Positions 1 to 8,081 of a stretch of 44,316 nt of DNA are shown piece by piece. The position numbers and the translations under genes are program-made. Below the pieces are notes generated by a model. It saw only the letters and a list, made by a program, of their open reading frames with translations. It did no database searches and was not told the origin of the DNA. The stretch is from Labilithrix sp. (GTDB lineage: Bacteria > Myxococcota_A > Polyangia > Polyangiales > Polyangiaceae), in NCBI GenBank assembly GCA_028287065.1, contig JAQBQJ010000378.1, positions 1 to 44,316 on the forward strand, in the 5' to 3' direction. Numbering within the stretch: the first letter of the stretch is position 1; every line of letters starts with the position of its first letter.

Positions 1-1089
1 GTCATCGGCGACCTCGTGAGCAAGAACCAGGATCCCGGAACGCCGGTCCGCATCGGCTCGGTCGACGTCACGAAGACGAGCCTCAAGGAGACGGTCAAGG
101 GCGGCAAGTACGGCGACGGCGCGCCGCTCGACGTCGCGCTGAAGGACGCCGTGAAGGTCCGCATCATCGAGGGCTTCTCGAGCGAAGGCGCGAAGGGCGT
201 CACGAGGTTCGGCCTCACGATGGACGAAGGCGCCGCCATCCTCGGCGAAGCGAGCGTCTACGCCGACGGAAGCTGGCTCGCGGAGATCCCGCCGTTCGTG
301 CCGGTCCACCTCCAGCCGATCGACAAGTGGGGCATGGCGATCCGCAACCAGCGGCTCTGGATCCAGGGCATGCCCGGCGAGGATCGCCGGTGCGTCGGCT
401 GTCACGAGCAGCGCTCCGGCATCGGCGCGCCGCGCCTCGGCCAGAACCCGACCGTCGCCGAGCAGGCGCAGGCGCAGGCGTTCCTGATGCCGATCGCCGA
501 TCGCATGGAGCTCCCCTGGGCGCTCAACAAGGAGAAGTATCCGGACGCGACCGCGAAGACGGTCGTGCAGGACCTCCTCGACAAGAAGTGCGTGTCCTGT
601 CACTCGGGCGGCCAGAACGACCCGTTCGCCGGCAAGAGCTACACGGTCACGTCGACGACGCCCGCGACGGGCGCATCGCAGGCCTACACGATCCCGTACC
701 TCGACCTCTCGAACCGGCCGGTCACCGTCGTCTACGATCGCAAGGTCGAGACGTACCCGGCCTCGTACGTGTCGCTGTTCTTCCCCGCGACGATGGAGCT
801 CGGAATGGGCAACGCGAAGCCGATCGGCGACATGCCCCCGAAGTGGGCCATCGTGAACAACTCGCGTGAATCGCAGCTGATCAAGAAGCTGAATGTGAAG
901 GCCGCCGATGGCACCTTTGCCTACGGTGTTCCTGCGATGCATCCCGAGGACAAGGGCGTGGCCCTCACGGACGAGGAACGTCAGACCCTCGTACGCTCGA
1001 TCGACGTGGGTGGGCAGTTCTACTCGCGTCAGAACACCGGCTTCGTTCCCTTCGGTGGCGACCCCGTTGCCCCTGGCCAGAAGTACTGA
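1..1089 (+). CDS. HzsA-like multihaem cytochrome, C-terminal part (5'-truncated by the window)
   Basis: The reading frame is open from base 1, so the gene almost certainly begins upstream; the GTG at 16 is only the first possible start inside the window. The visible part matches the C-terminal domain of hydrazine-synthase-alpha-like (HzsA-like) proteins: the IIEGFSSEGAKG and VPVHLQPIDKWGMAIRNQRL segments, then GEDRRCVGCHE. There are two classical CXXCH haem sites, at nucleotides 391-405 (CVGCH) and 589-603 (CVSCH), so at least two c-type haems are expected and the protein should act outside the cytoplasmic membrane. A HEAT-repeat gene starts 16 bp after the stop, and a full-length relative of the same family lies at 2175-5294. 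The HzsA name reflects fold similarity; nothing shows that this protein makes hydrazine, and most family members have unknown substrates. Confidence 0.85.
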   Translation, partial: VIGDLVSKNQDPGTPVRIGSVDVTKTSLKETVKGGKYGDGAPLDVALKDAVKVRIIEGFSSEGAKGVTRFGLTMDEGAAILGEASVYADGSWLAEIPPFVPVHLQPIDKWGMAIRNQRLWIQGMPGEDRRCVGCHEQRSGIGAPRLGQNPTVAEQAQAQAFLMPIADRMELPWALNKEKYPDATAKTVVQDLLDKKCVSCHSGGQNDPFAGKSYTVTSTTPATGASQAYTIPYLDLSNRPVTVVYDRKVETYPASYVSLFFPATMELGMGNAKPIGDMPPKWAIVNNSRESQLIKKLNVKAADGTFAYGVPAMHPEDKGVALTDEERQTLVRSIDVGGQFYSRQNTGFVPFGGDPVAPGQKY

Positions 1090-1105
1090 GGAGCTGAGAA
1101 AAACC

Positions 1106-2035
1106 ATGCGCTCCCTCAAAAACAAGCTCGGTATGAACCTCACGTTCCTCGCGTCCGCGGTCCTCGCGTGCGCGTCCCTCCTGTCCGGCTCGGATGCCAA
1201 GGGCGGCAACGCCACCGAGAACATCGGCGGCACCCAGGCCATCTACGGCAACATCCCGCCGGACCAAGTCGAGTTCCTCTCGACCGGTGACCGCATCAAG
1301 AGCGTCGCCGCATCGGGCTCGATGATGGCGATCTGGGAGACGCTCGAGCACGGCGAGCGCGTCGAGTGCCTCGACTGCATCCCGTCCGTCGAGCCGCTCC
1401 TCTACGACACGAACCCGCGCACGCGCGAGATCGCGGCGTGGTGGCTGCGCCGGCGCATGTTCGGCGTGTTCGGCAAGGGCGAGGTCTACGAGCGCACGCT
1501 CACGACGCTCGCCTCCGATGCGGATCCGAAGCGCCGCGCGTACGCGGCGTATGCCCTCGGCGAGTTCCTCGCTGCTCCCGGCATCGAGGCTTGCGCGACG
1601 GCGATCGATCGCGACGGCGACCCGACCGTGCGCGCGGCGGCAGCGTCGGCGCTCGGCCGGCTCAACGACGACGGACGCGGCGCGCTCACGAAGGCGCTCG
1701 CCGATGCCGACGGTCGCGTGAAGCTCGCGGCGCTCAATTCGGCGGGGCGCGTGAACACGTTCACGGACATCCAGAGCGTCGCGCGTCTCACCGGCGACGG
1801 CGACGTGAAGGTGCGTCGTCGCTCGGCCGAGCTCCTCGGCTCGATGCGCGCGAAGGACGCCGTGGACGGCCTCATCGCGCTCACGACCGACGCCGACCCG
1901 AGCGTCCGCAACTCCGCGGCGCATGCGCTCGGCCAGATCCGCGATGGCCGCGCTCGCGCAGCCCTCGAGGCGATGGCGAACGACCCGGACGGCCTGGTCC
2001 GCGACCAGGCGAAGATCGCGCTCCGCCGCCTGTAA
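1106..2035 (+). CDS. Secreted HEAT-repeat protein
   Basis: This 309-aa protein starts at ATG 1106, chosen because a GAGGAG ribosome site at 1089-1094 precedes it and because a signal peptide (residues about 1-31, ending near LSGSDA) follows at once. From about residue 60 to the end it is built of HEAT-type helical repeats, recognisable from recurring D-P-x-V-R-x-x-A-A-x-A-L-G units such as DPTVRAAAASALGRL and DPSVRNSAAHALGQI. Such repeats form a protein-binding solenoid. A CLDC pair lies in the N-terminal part but is not followed by His, so it is not a haem site. It lies between two HzsA-like cytochrome genes on the same strand, 16 bp after the first, and could be their periplasmic scaffold. 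That role is inferred from position only. Confidence 0.85.
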   Translation: MRSLKNKLGMNLTFLASAVLACASLLSGSDAKGGNATENIGGTQAIYGNIPPDQVEFLSTGDRIKSVAASGSMMAIWETLEHGERVECLDCIPSVEPLLYDTNPRTREIAAWWLRRRMFGVFGKGEVYERTLTTLASDADPKRRAYAAYALGEFLAAPGIEACATAIDRDGDPTVRAAAASALGRLNDDGRGALTKALADADGRVKLAALNSAGRVNTFTDIQSVARLTGDGDVKVRRRSAELLGSMRAKDAVDGLIALTTDADPSVRNSAAHALGQIRDGRARAALEAMANDPDGLVRDQAKIALRRL

Positions 2036-2050
2036 AAGGCGAGACGAAGA

Positions 2051-2153
2051 CCGAGAAGTCCGAGAAAAGCGCGAAAGCGCAAAGGGGATTTATTGTGGGT
2101 TGCCGCACGCCAACGCCACAAACAAATCTTCGCGGTTTTCTCAGACTTCTCGG
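2051..2153. repeat. Long imperfect inverted repeat (element A)
   Basis: Arms 2051-2075 and 2129-2153 are 25 bp each and complementary at 23 positions. Inside them, 2087-2098 pairs again with 2116-2128 with one bulged base, so almost the whole 103 bp can fold into one hairpin. The octamer CAAATCTT (2123-2130) overlaps the start of the right arm. No T-run follows, so a standard intrinsic terminator is unlikely. It lies in the 139-bp gap between the HEAT gene and the large HzsA-like gene. The same design occurs at 5303-5418. Confidence 0.8.
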
Positions 2154-2174
2154 ATCGTGTGTAGGATTTCCCCG

Positions 2175-5100
2175 GTGAAGCGCTTTTTTCCTGTCTTCGT
2201 TGCGGCCGCGGCGGCGTTCGTCGCGCTCGCGCCCGCGTCCTGCAAGACGAAGGAACCCGAGTCGTCGACGTACTTCGAACGGACGATCAGCCCGATCCTC
2301 ACGACGTCGTGCGTGCGCACCAACACCGGCGCCGGCTGTCACGTCGCCGACAACAAGGGCAACGCGCTCGGCAACCTCGACGTCGCGAGCTTCGAGAACC
2401 TCACGAAGCGTCGTGATCTGCTCATCGACTACGGCCCCTACGGCCAGCCTGCGATGCTCGTGAAGAACGTCGACCCGTTCCAGGTCGAGGTGCAGACCTA
2501 CGACGGCAAGAAGGTCGCGATCACGACGGACATCAAGCACGCCGGCGGATCGATCCTCGATCCGACCGGCAGCGCGTACTCGACGCTGCGACGCTGGATC
2601 CAGAACGGCGCGACCGAGAACAACACCGGTACGCCGCCGGTCTCGGTCGAGCGTCAGCCGTGCAACGGCTTCGTTCCGGTGCGCAGCGGCTTCGACGTGT
2701 CGAAGGATCCGACGCGCGCCGACTTCGCGGTCTTCCGCGACCGCGTGAACCCGGTGCTCACGGGCAAGCAGGGCGCTGGACAGAGCGGCGCGAGCTGCGC
2801 GGCCGGGAACTGCCACGGCACGTCGGTCAATTCGTTGTATCTTACATGCGGCGATTCGCCCGAGCAGCTGCGCTGGAACTACCTCGCGGCCGAGGAGTAC
2901 CTCGCGCAGACGCCCGAACAGAGCGAGCTCTTGCGACGACCGCTCTCGCCGGCGGCCGGCGGCGCGTACCACGAAGGCGGCGCGATCTTCTCGTCGCCGA
3001 GCGACGCCGGCTACGGCGCGCTGAACGAGTGGGCCGCAGCGCATGGCCCGCCGGTCGTCGACATCGGCGATCCGGGGTTCCTCTTCTTCTCGCAGAAGGT
3101 GCAGCCGCTGCTCGTGAAGAAGGGCTGCATGATGGTGCAGTGCCACTCGGCGTCGATGTTCCACGACTACCGCCTGCGCGGCGGCTCGGGCGGGAGCTTC
3201 TCGCTTTCGGCGACGCGCAAGAACTACGAGCTCTCTCTCGCGCAGCTCTCGGTCGAGAGCGAGGACCCGAACGCGAGCCGCATCATCCGGAAGAACCTCT
3301 ATCGCCCGGAGCTGTGCGGCGTGGGCGGATGTGACAAGCCGTCGGGCATCGCGCATCGCGGCGGACCGCTCCTCGAGGACTTCAAGACGCAGACCGCGAA
3401 CCCGAAGCTCTGCGCGGACGCGAAGCACGACTACGACAACGGCGACCTCGACAAGATCCCGGCGTACTGCGTGTTCGGCGAGTGGCTGCGCCGCGAGCGC
3501 GAGGTGTACAAGCTCGCGCCGCTCGCCGCGGTCGTCTACGTGCGCCGCCCGCTCGGGACCGTGACGCGCCCGCAGGACTTCGACACGTATTCGCCGGGCG
3601 CCGATCTCCGGCGCGCGGTCGTGACGACCGCCGGCGGAGCGATCGCCGCAGGCGCGGAGACGTCGCTCACCGCGGGATGCGGGCTCTCGGTCGCGAGCGC
3701 GGACATCCGCCGGCCCCAGGTCTCGTGGGATGCGACGAAGATCGCCTTCGCGGCGCGCGCGAGCGCAGGCGAGCCGCTCGCGATCTACGAGATGAACGCG
3801 GACGGCAGCGGCTGTGCGAAGCATGCCGTCATCGGCTCGCATCCGCCGTCGCAGAACGGGCTCCTGATCCACGACTTCGATCCGACGTACGCGCCGCCGG
3901 ACAACGGACAGCCGCGCATCGTGTTCGCGTCGACGCGCGGCAACCTGCAGCCCGAGTCGTACGACTACTCGGGTCCGCAGCGCACGCCCGCCGATCCGAC
4001 GAAGCCGAACGCGAACCTCTACTCGTTCGAGCCCGCGCCGGGCGGCGGCACGCGCGTGAGGCAGCTCACGTACCTGCTGAACATGGAGCGAGCGCCGAGC
4101 TTCATGAGCGACGGCCGCCTGATCTTCACCGCAGAGAAGCGCGCGCCGGGCTTCGCGCAGCTCGCGCTCCGCCGCATCAACCTCGACGGCGGCGACTATC
4201 ACCCGCTCTACGCGCAGCGCGGATCCATCGGATATCCCGAGGCCTCGCAGGTCGTGGAGCTCGCGGACAAGGACTTCGCGGCGATCTTCCGGACGCCCGA
4301 CACCGCGCACGGCGGAGGCGCGCTCGGCGTGATCAATCGGTCGATCGGCATCGACTTCCGCAGCACGAATGCCGCGGACTATCCGATCGACCCGGGCGTC
4401 ATCGACAGCACGCAGCCGCAGTTCCCGGATCCCGCGTTCTTCCTGCATTCGCTGCGCACGCCGGATCCGATGGCCGCGGGCATCTACACGTCGCCTTCGA
4501 CGCTGCCGAACGGCGTCATGCTCGTGAGCTTCGGCGATGCCGGCACGGGCGACTACGACGTGTTCGTGATGAGCCCCACGACGGGCGCGAAGACGAAGCT
4601 GCTCGGCGAGGGCGGCGCGGCCGACGTCGACGCGGTCGGCGTGTACGCCCGGCTGTTGCGCCCGGTGTTCCGCTCCACGCTCGACGAGCCGAACGGGCAC
4701 ACGGTGATCAACGAGGGGAAGTCCGAGTCCGAAGTGACGGTGCTCGACATGCGCGTGCTGTCGTCGCTGCTGTTCCAGAACACGCCGACGGGCCGTCTGG
4801 TCGATCCCGAGCTCGACGCGGTATCCATCTACGAGGACATGCCGCCGCCGCTCGAGGTCGATTCGTTCGAGAAGGGCGGCGCGAACGTCGCCACCGACCC
4901 GTTCGGGCGCGTCTACGTGCGGCGACGCTTGCTCGGAACGGTGCCGCTCGAGAAGGACGGCTCGACGAAGTTCGACATCCCGGGCGGCCTGCCGATCGTC
5001 ATCAAGCTCGGCGACACGGCGCTCTCGCGCGAGAGGAAGCTCCCGCGGTTCCAGCGTGAGGCGATGGTGTTCTCGCCGGGCGAGTACGTGCACCAGTCGT

Positions 5101-5294
5101 TCAAGGCGGAGTTCTTCGACTCGATGTGCGGCCAGTGCCATGGCTCGATCAGCGGCCGCGCGCTGGACATCGCGCTCAAGCCCGACTTCGTCACGCGAGC
5201 GTCGGCGACGCTGTCGCGCGACAAGCCGGCTTATGGGTTGAACAAGGCGCCGGGCGAGCGTGGCGCCCCCGAAGGGCCACCCGCCACGCCTTGA
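2175..5294 (+). CDS. HzsA-like multihaem lipoprotein with beta-propeller
   Basis: This 1039-aa protein starts at GTG 2175, which gives the N-terminus MKRFFPVFVAAAAAFVALAP followed by a Cys in a lipobox-like ASC context. Putative haem sites are mostly non-canonical: C46-x8-C55-H56, C208-x4-C213-H214, C318-x4-C323-H324, a CGVGGCD segment with no His, and a classical C985-x2-C988-H989 near the C-terminus. The middle part carries propeller-type repeats of the HzsA family (YEMNADGSG, HDFDPTYAPPDNGQPRIVFA, STRG). The end (FSPGEYVHQSFKAEFFDSMC) parallels the family's C-terminal haem domain and the gene at 1-1089. It is probably an outer-surface or periplasmic redox protein. Two inverted repeats flank it. 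The substrate is unknown, and haem attachment at the CX4CH sites is an inference. Confidence 0.82.
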   Translation: MKRFFPVFVAAAAAFVALAPASCKTKEPESSTYFERTISPILTTSCVRTNTGAGCHVADNKGNALGNLDVASFENLTKRRDLLIDYGPYGQPAMLVKNVDPFQVEVQTYDGKKVAITTDIKHAGGSILDPTGSAYSTLRRWIQNGATENNTGTPPVSVERQPCNGFVPVRSGFDVSKDPTRADFAVFRDRVNPVLTGKQGAGQSGASCAAGNCHGTSVNSLYLTCGDSPEQLRWNYLAAEEYLAQTPEQSELLRRPLSPAAGGAYHEGGAIFSSPSDAGYGALNEWAAAHGPPVVDIGDPGFLFFSQKVQPLLVKKGCMMVQCHSASMFHDYRLRGGSGGSFSLSATRKNYELSLAQLSVESEDPNASRIIRKNLYRPELCGVGGCDKPSGIAHRGGPLLEDFKTQTANPKLCADAKHDYDNGDLDKIPAYCVFGEWLRREREVYKLAPLAAVVYVRRPLGTVTRPQDFDTYSPGADLRRAVVTTAGGAIAAGAETSLTAGCGLSVASADIRRPQVSWDATKIAFAARASAGEPLAIYEMNADGSGCAKHAVIGSHPPSQNGLLIHDFDPTYAPPDNGQPRIVFASTRGNLQPESYDYSGPQRTPADPTKPNANLYSFEPAPGGGTRVRQLTYLLNMERAPSFMSDGRLIFTAEKRAPGFAQLALRRINLDGGDYHPLYAQRGSIGYPEASQVVELADKDFAAIFRTPDTAHGGGALGVINRSIGIDFRSTNAADYPIDPGVIDSTQPQFPDPAFFLHSLRTPDPMAAGIYTSPSTLPNGVMLVSFGDAGTGDYDVFVMSPTTGAKTKLLGEGGAADVDAVGVYARLLRPVFRSTLDEPNGHTVINEGKSESEVTVLDMRVLSSLLFQNTPTGRLVDPELDAVSIYEDMPPPLEVDSFEKGGANVATDPFGRVYVRRRLLGTVPLEKDGSTKFDIPGGLPIVIKLGDTALSRERKLPRFQREAMVFSPGEYVHQSFKAEFFDSMCGQCHGSISGRALDIALKPDFVTRASATLSRDKPAYGLNKAPGERGAPEGPPATP

Positions 5295-5302
5295 GGTGGA
5301 GA

Positions 5303-5418
5303 ATTTACACGGAAGCTCGGAAGCTCGGAGAGTTCGTCAGGGCGCGTGGACCGCGATCACGCGGTCGCAACCCGAGCGCGCATCAAATCTTTCCGAGCTT
5401 CCGAGCTTCCGTGTAAAT
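5303..5418. repeat. Perfect 27-bp inverted repeat (element B) between convergent genes
   Basis: Arm 5303-5329 is the exact reverse complement of 5392-5418; the 62-bp loop holds a second perfect hairpin, 5349-5355 with 5360-5366. Each arm contains a tandem duplication of GGAAGCTC. The right arm is preceded by CAAATCTT (5384-5391), as in element A. It lies between the convergent ends of the HzsA-like gene (5294) and proB (5427), so it can act as a two-way terminator, but the internal duplication and the matching copy at 2051 suggest a dispersed palindromic element. Confidence 0.88.
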
Positions 5419-5426
5419 AACGCCGG

Positions 5427-6503
5427 TCACCAGACGACGAGGTCGTCGCGGTGAATCAGCACGGCCTGGTCTTGCCCGTGTTTCTCTTTCTTGCCGGCGA
5501 TGACGACGGCTTCGACCGACGAGCAGCGCGCGAGGCCTCGGCCTAGCTCTTCGCCGTCCGGGGCGAGGATGCGGACCGAGTCGCCCGCGCGGAAGTCGCC
5601 GCGGACGCCCGACACGCCGATCGCGAGGAGGCTCTTGCCCTTGCCGCGCACCGCGGCGGTCGCGCCGGCGTCGAGCCACACGTCGCCGCGCGGACGCAGC
5701 GTGAACGCGATCCAATGCTTCTTTGCCGTGAGACGGCGAGCGGCAGCGACGAAGACCGTGCCCTCGTCCTTGCCGGCGAAGATACGCGCGATGACGTCGT
5801 GCTTGCGAGCGTCGGCGATGACCACGTGTGCGCCCGCGAGCGTCGCGCGACGGGCCGCCTCGATCTTGCTCGCCATGCCGCCGGTGCCCACGTCACTCTT
5901 CTTCGCGCGCACGAGCGGCAGCGCCTCGGTCGCGACGTCGTGGATCACCGGGACGCGATCGCCCTGCTTGTCGAGCAGGCCTTCGACGTCGGAGAGGAGC
6001 ACGAGCACGTCGGCGTCGACGAGCGGCGTCACCATCGCCGAGAGCTCGTCGTTGTCGCCGAACTTGATCTCCTCGACGGCAACCGAGTCGTTCTCGTTCA
6101 ACACCGGCACCGCGCGCGCATCGAGCAGCGCGGAGAGCGCCGCACGCGCGTTGTTCGCGCGGACGCGATCGGCGAGGTCGGCGTGCGTGAGGAGCACCTG
6201 CGCGACGGCGAGGCCCTCCTTGGCGAACGCCTCCTCGTAGGCGCGCATGAGCAGGCTCTGGCCTGCGGCGGCCGCTGCCTGGAGGCGCGCCATCTCCTTC
6301 GGACGCGCACGATAGCCCAGTTTTTTCGTACCCAACGCGATCGCGCCGCTCGACACGATCACGACCTGCTTGCCGGCATCGGAGAGCGCGCGGACCGACG
6401 CGGCGAGGCGATCGTAGGCTCCGGCGTCGCGCGCGAGCGTGCTCGAACCGATCTTGACGACGACACGACGCGCCTTCGCGATCGCGCTGCGAGGATCGCT
6501 CAT
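5427..6503 (-). CDS. proB: Glutamate 5-kinase
   Basis: ProB phosphorylates L-glutamate to gamma-glutamyl phosphate, the first step of proline synthesis in the cytoplasm. The 358-aa protein has the amino-acid-kinase fold (about residues 10-255) with VKIGSS (16-21), SSGAIALG (51-58), NEND (136-139), FGDND (148-152) and GTGGMASK (206-213). A C-terminal PUA domain (about 265-355) follows, as in long bacterial ProB, where it takes part in folding and feedback control. Length and motifs are normal. The ATG at 6503 overlaps the stop of the upstream 218-aa gene by four bases (ATGA), so the two are translationally coupled. No proA lies in the window, so the rest of the pathway is elsewhere. Confidence 0.97.
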   Translation of the reverse strand: MSDPRSAIAKARRVVVKIGSSTLARDAGAYDRLAASVRALSDAGKQVVIVSSGAIALGTKKLGYRARPKEMARLQAAAAAGQSLLMRAYEEAFAKEGLAVAQVLLTHADLADRVRANNARAALSALLDARAVPVLNENDSVAVEEIKFGDNDELSAMVTPLVDADVLVLLSDVEGLLDKQGDRVPVIHDVATEALPLVRAKKSDVGTGGMASKIEAARRATLAGAHVVIADARKHDVIARIFAGKDEGTVFVAAARRLTAKKHWIAFTLRPRGDVWLDAGATAAVRGKGKSLLAIGVSGVRGDFRAGDSVRILAPDGEELGRGLARCSSVEAVVIAGKKEKHGQDQAVLIHRDDLVVW

Positions 6504-7156
6504 GCGCGGACGCTGGAGAGCACCTCGTCGAACGCCGCATCGAGGCGGCGGACGAGCCAGCCGGGCATGCTCGCGACCGAGATGAGGACGCCGTCGATGA
6601 GCTGCTCGTTTCCTTCGCGCAGGTCCTCGGGCGCGAAGGGCGCGTCTTCGCGCGAGGGACGAGCCTCGGTCGTGAGCGAGTAGATCAGCGCCTGATCGAT
6701 GGCGCGGCGGACGCGGCGGGCCTCTTCGATGTCGATGCGCACCGATCGCGCCGTACGCGCGGTCTCGAGGTAGCGCTGCAAGAGGTGACCGAGCACGTAC
6801 GTGCCGAGCGCCGAGCGGACCGGCGGGATGAACGCGAACGGCCCGAGTCGACCGAGCACGCGCGTGACGGCGAACGTCGCGCCCTGCTTGAGGAAGCCGC
6901 GCGGTCCCTCGGTGCCGTTCGGCTCGACGAGGATCGTCCGCGCCTCGGGCGTGAGCGAGAGGCCGTGCCGCGACGTGAGGTCGTGGACGAGCGCACCGCG
7001 CACGCGACGCACGGTGGCATCGGGAATCCAGGGCAGCGGGACCACGCCGCAGGCGGCGCCGAGCACGGTGTACGTTCCGAGGCGGCCGCCGCCGAGCTGC
7101 CTCTTGCCGAGCGATTCGCTTCGCTTTGCGGTCAGATCTGCGTCGTCCTTGTCCAT
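6500..7156 (-). CDS. Conserved protein of unknown function (218 aa)
   Basis: I do not recognise a named family. The protein is basic at the N-terminus (MDKDDADLTAKRSESLGKRQ), then has a Gly-rich hydrophobic stretch (GRLGTYTVLGAACGVVPLPW, near residues 24-43), a moderately hydrophobic middle with FAFIPPVRSALGTYVLGHLL, and a charged helical C-terminal half rich in Arg and Glu. This suggests a peripheral or monotopic membrane protein more than a soluble enzyme. It is third in the minus-strand operon, starting 21 bp after the ABC-like gene and overlapping proB by four bases. The coupling to proB suggests co-expression, but no proline-related role can be read from the sequence. Confidence 0.75.
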   Translation of the reverse strand: MDKDDADLTAKRSESLGKRQLGGGRLGTYTVLGAACGVVPLPWIPDATVRRVRGALVHDLTSRHGLSLTPEARTILVEPNGTEGPRGFLKQGATFAVTRVLGRLGPFAFIPPVRSALGTYVLGHLLQRYLETARTARSVRIDIEEARRVRRAIDQALIYSLTTEARPSREDAPFAPEDLREGNEQLIDGVLISVASMPGWLVRRLDAAFDEVLSSVRA

Positions 7157-7177
7157 CGCTCGCAGGTTACCACGCGC

Positions 7178-8053
7178 TCACGTGAGCGGGCGGGCGACGG
7201 GGACCATCTCGACGACGGTCGCCTCGAGCTCGGCGCACATCGCGAGGAGGTCTGCCGTGGTCACGGACGCGCCGAGATCGAGCAGCACCTGCGCGCCCTG
7301 GATATCCATGCGTGCGCCGCGCTCGGAGAGCTTCGCGCCGAGCGCGTCGAGCGGGTGTGCGCTGTGGATGCGGGCCACGAAGCGACGATCCGCCGCGGCG
7401 ATCTCCGCGGGCGCGCCCTGCGCGTCGAGCCGCGAGGACGAGATCATCAGAGCATCGTCGGCGTTCATCGCGAGCGGCGACGTGAGCGAGATGCGCGAAG
7501 CGAACACGATCCACGCGCGATCGCCGAGCGCCTGGACGATGATCCGCGCCCAGCTCCGCGCGATCTCCTCGGGCAGCGAGGCGAGCGGATCGTCGAGCGC
7601 GATCACCGCGGCATCCGTCGCGAGCGCCGCCGCGAGCACGACTCCGCGCCGCGCGTGCGGCGCGATGCGCTCCATCGTCGATCCGCTCATCGCGTCGAGC
7701 TGTACGAGCGCGATCGCTTCCTTCGCGAGCGTGCGCGCGTCGCCGGCGGTATGCCCTGCGAGCCGTGCGCTCCACATGACGTAGTCGAGGACGCTCCACT
7801 TCGGCGGCAGCGGAGGATCGAGCGGCGCACCGGCGACGATGCCGTCGCGGACCGCGGCGTCGGGGGCGCTGCCTCGGATGCGGAGCACGCCGCGCACGAC
7901 CGGGCGCAGTCCGCAGGTGGCCTCGTAGAGGGCGCGCGGACCTCCGAGCACGAGCACGCGCTCGCCGGCCGTCCGCATGGTGAGGCCGTCGCACGTGGGC
8001 ACGCCGTCGATGTCGACGCGCAGATCTTCGACGCGGAGGAGCGGCTCGGTCAC
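7178..8053 (-). CDS. Degenerate ABC-transporter-ATPase-like protein
   Basis: This 291-aa protein aligns by eye along its length with ABC nucleotide-binding domains: LLRVEDLRVDIDGVPTCDGL at the start, ERVLVLGG where Walker A begins, a LRPVVRGVLRIRG loop, and AAVIALDDPLASL at Walker B. The catalytic features are gone. Walker A reads GGPRALYE (37-44) instead of GxxGxGKST, the LSGGQ signature is replaced by IAPHARRG (130-137), and Walker B has Asp-Asp (154-155) where Asp-Glu is usual. ATP hydrolysis is therefore unlikely; a binding or regulatory role is an inference. No permease lies nearby. It starts with GTG, 28 bp after the DUF1223 gene. The frame is intact with normal codon use, so it is not an obvious pseudogene. 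Confidence 0.8.
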   Translation of the reverse strand: MTEPLLRVEDLRVDIDGVPTCDGLTMRTAGERVLVLGGPRALYEATCGLRPVVRGVLRIRGSAPDAAVRDGIVAGAPLDPPLPPKWSVLDYVMWSARLAGHTAGDARTLAKEAIALVQLDAMSGSTMERIAPHARRGVVLAAALATDAAVIALDDPLASLPEEIARSWARIIVQALGDRAWIVFASRISLTSPLAMNADDALMISSSRLDAQGAPAEIAAADRRFVARIHSAHPLDALGAKLSERGARMDIQGAQVLLDLGASVTTADLLAMCAELEATVVEMVPVARPLT

Positions 8054-8081
8054 GTCCCCACGATACCAGAACCGCCGCGTA

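Noticed and set aside
1881-5141. A 1086-aa open frame on the minus strand
   Set aside because: It is an Arg/Val/Ala-rich shadow of the HzsA-like gene and has no domain, signal or ribosome site; high GC leaves antisense frames open.
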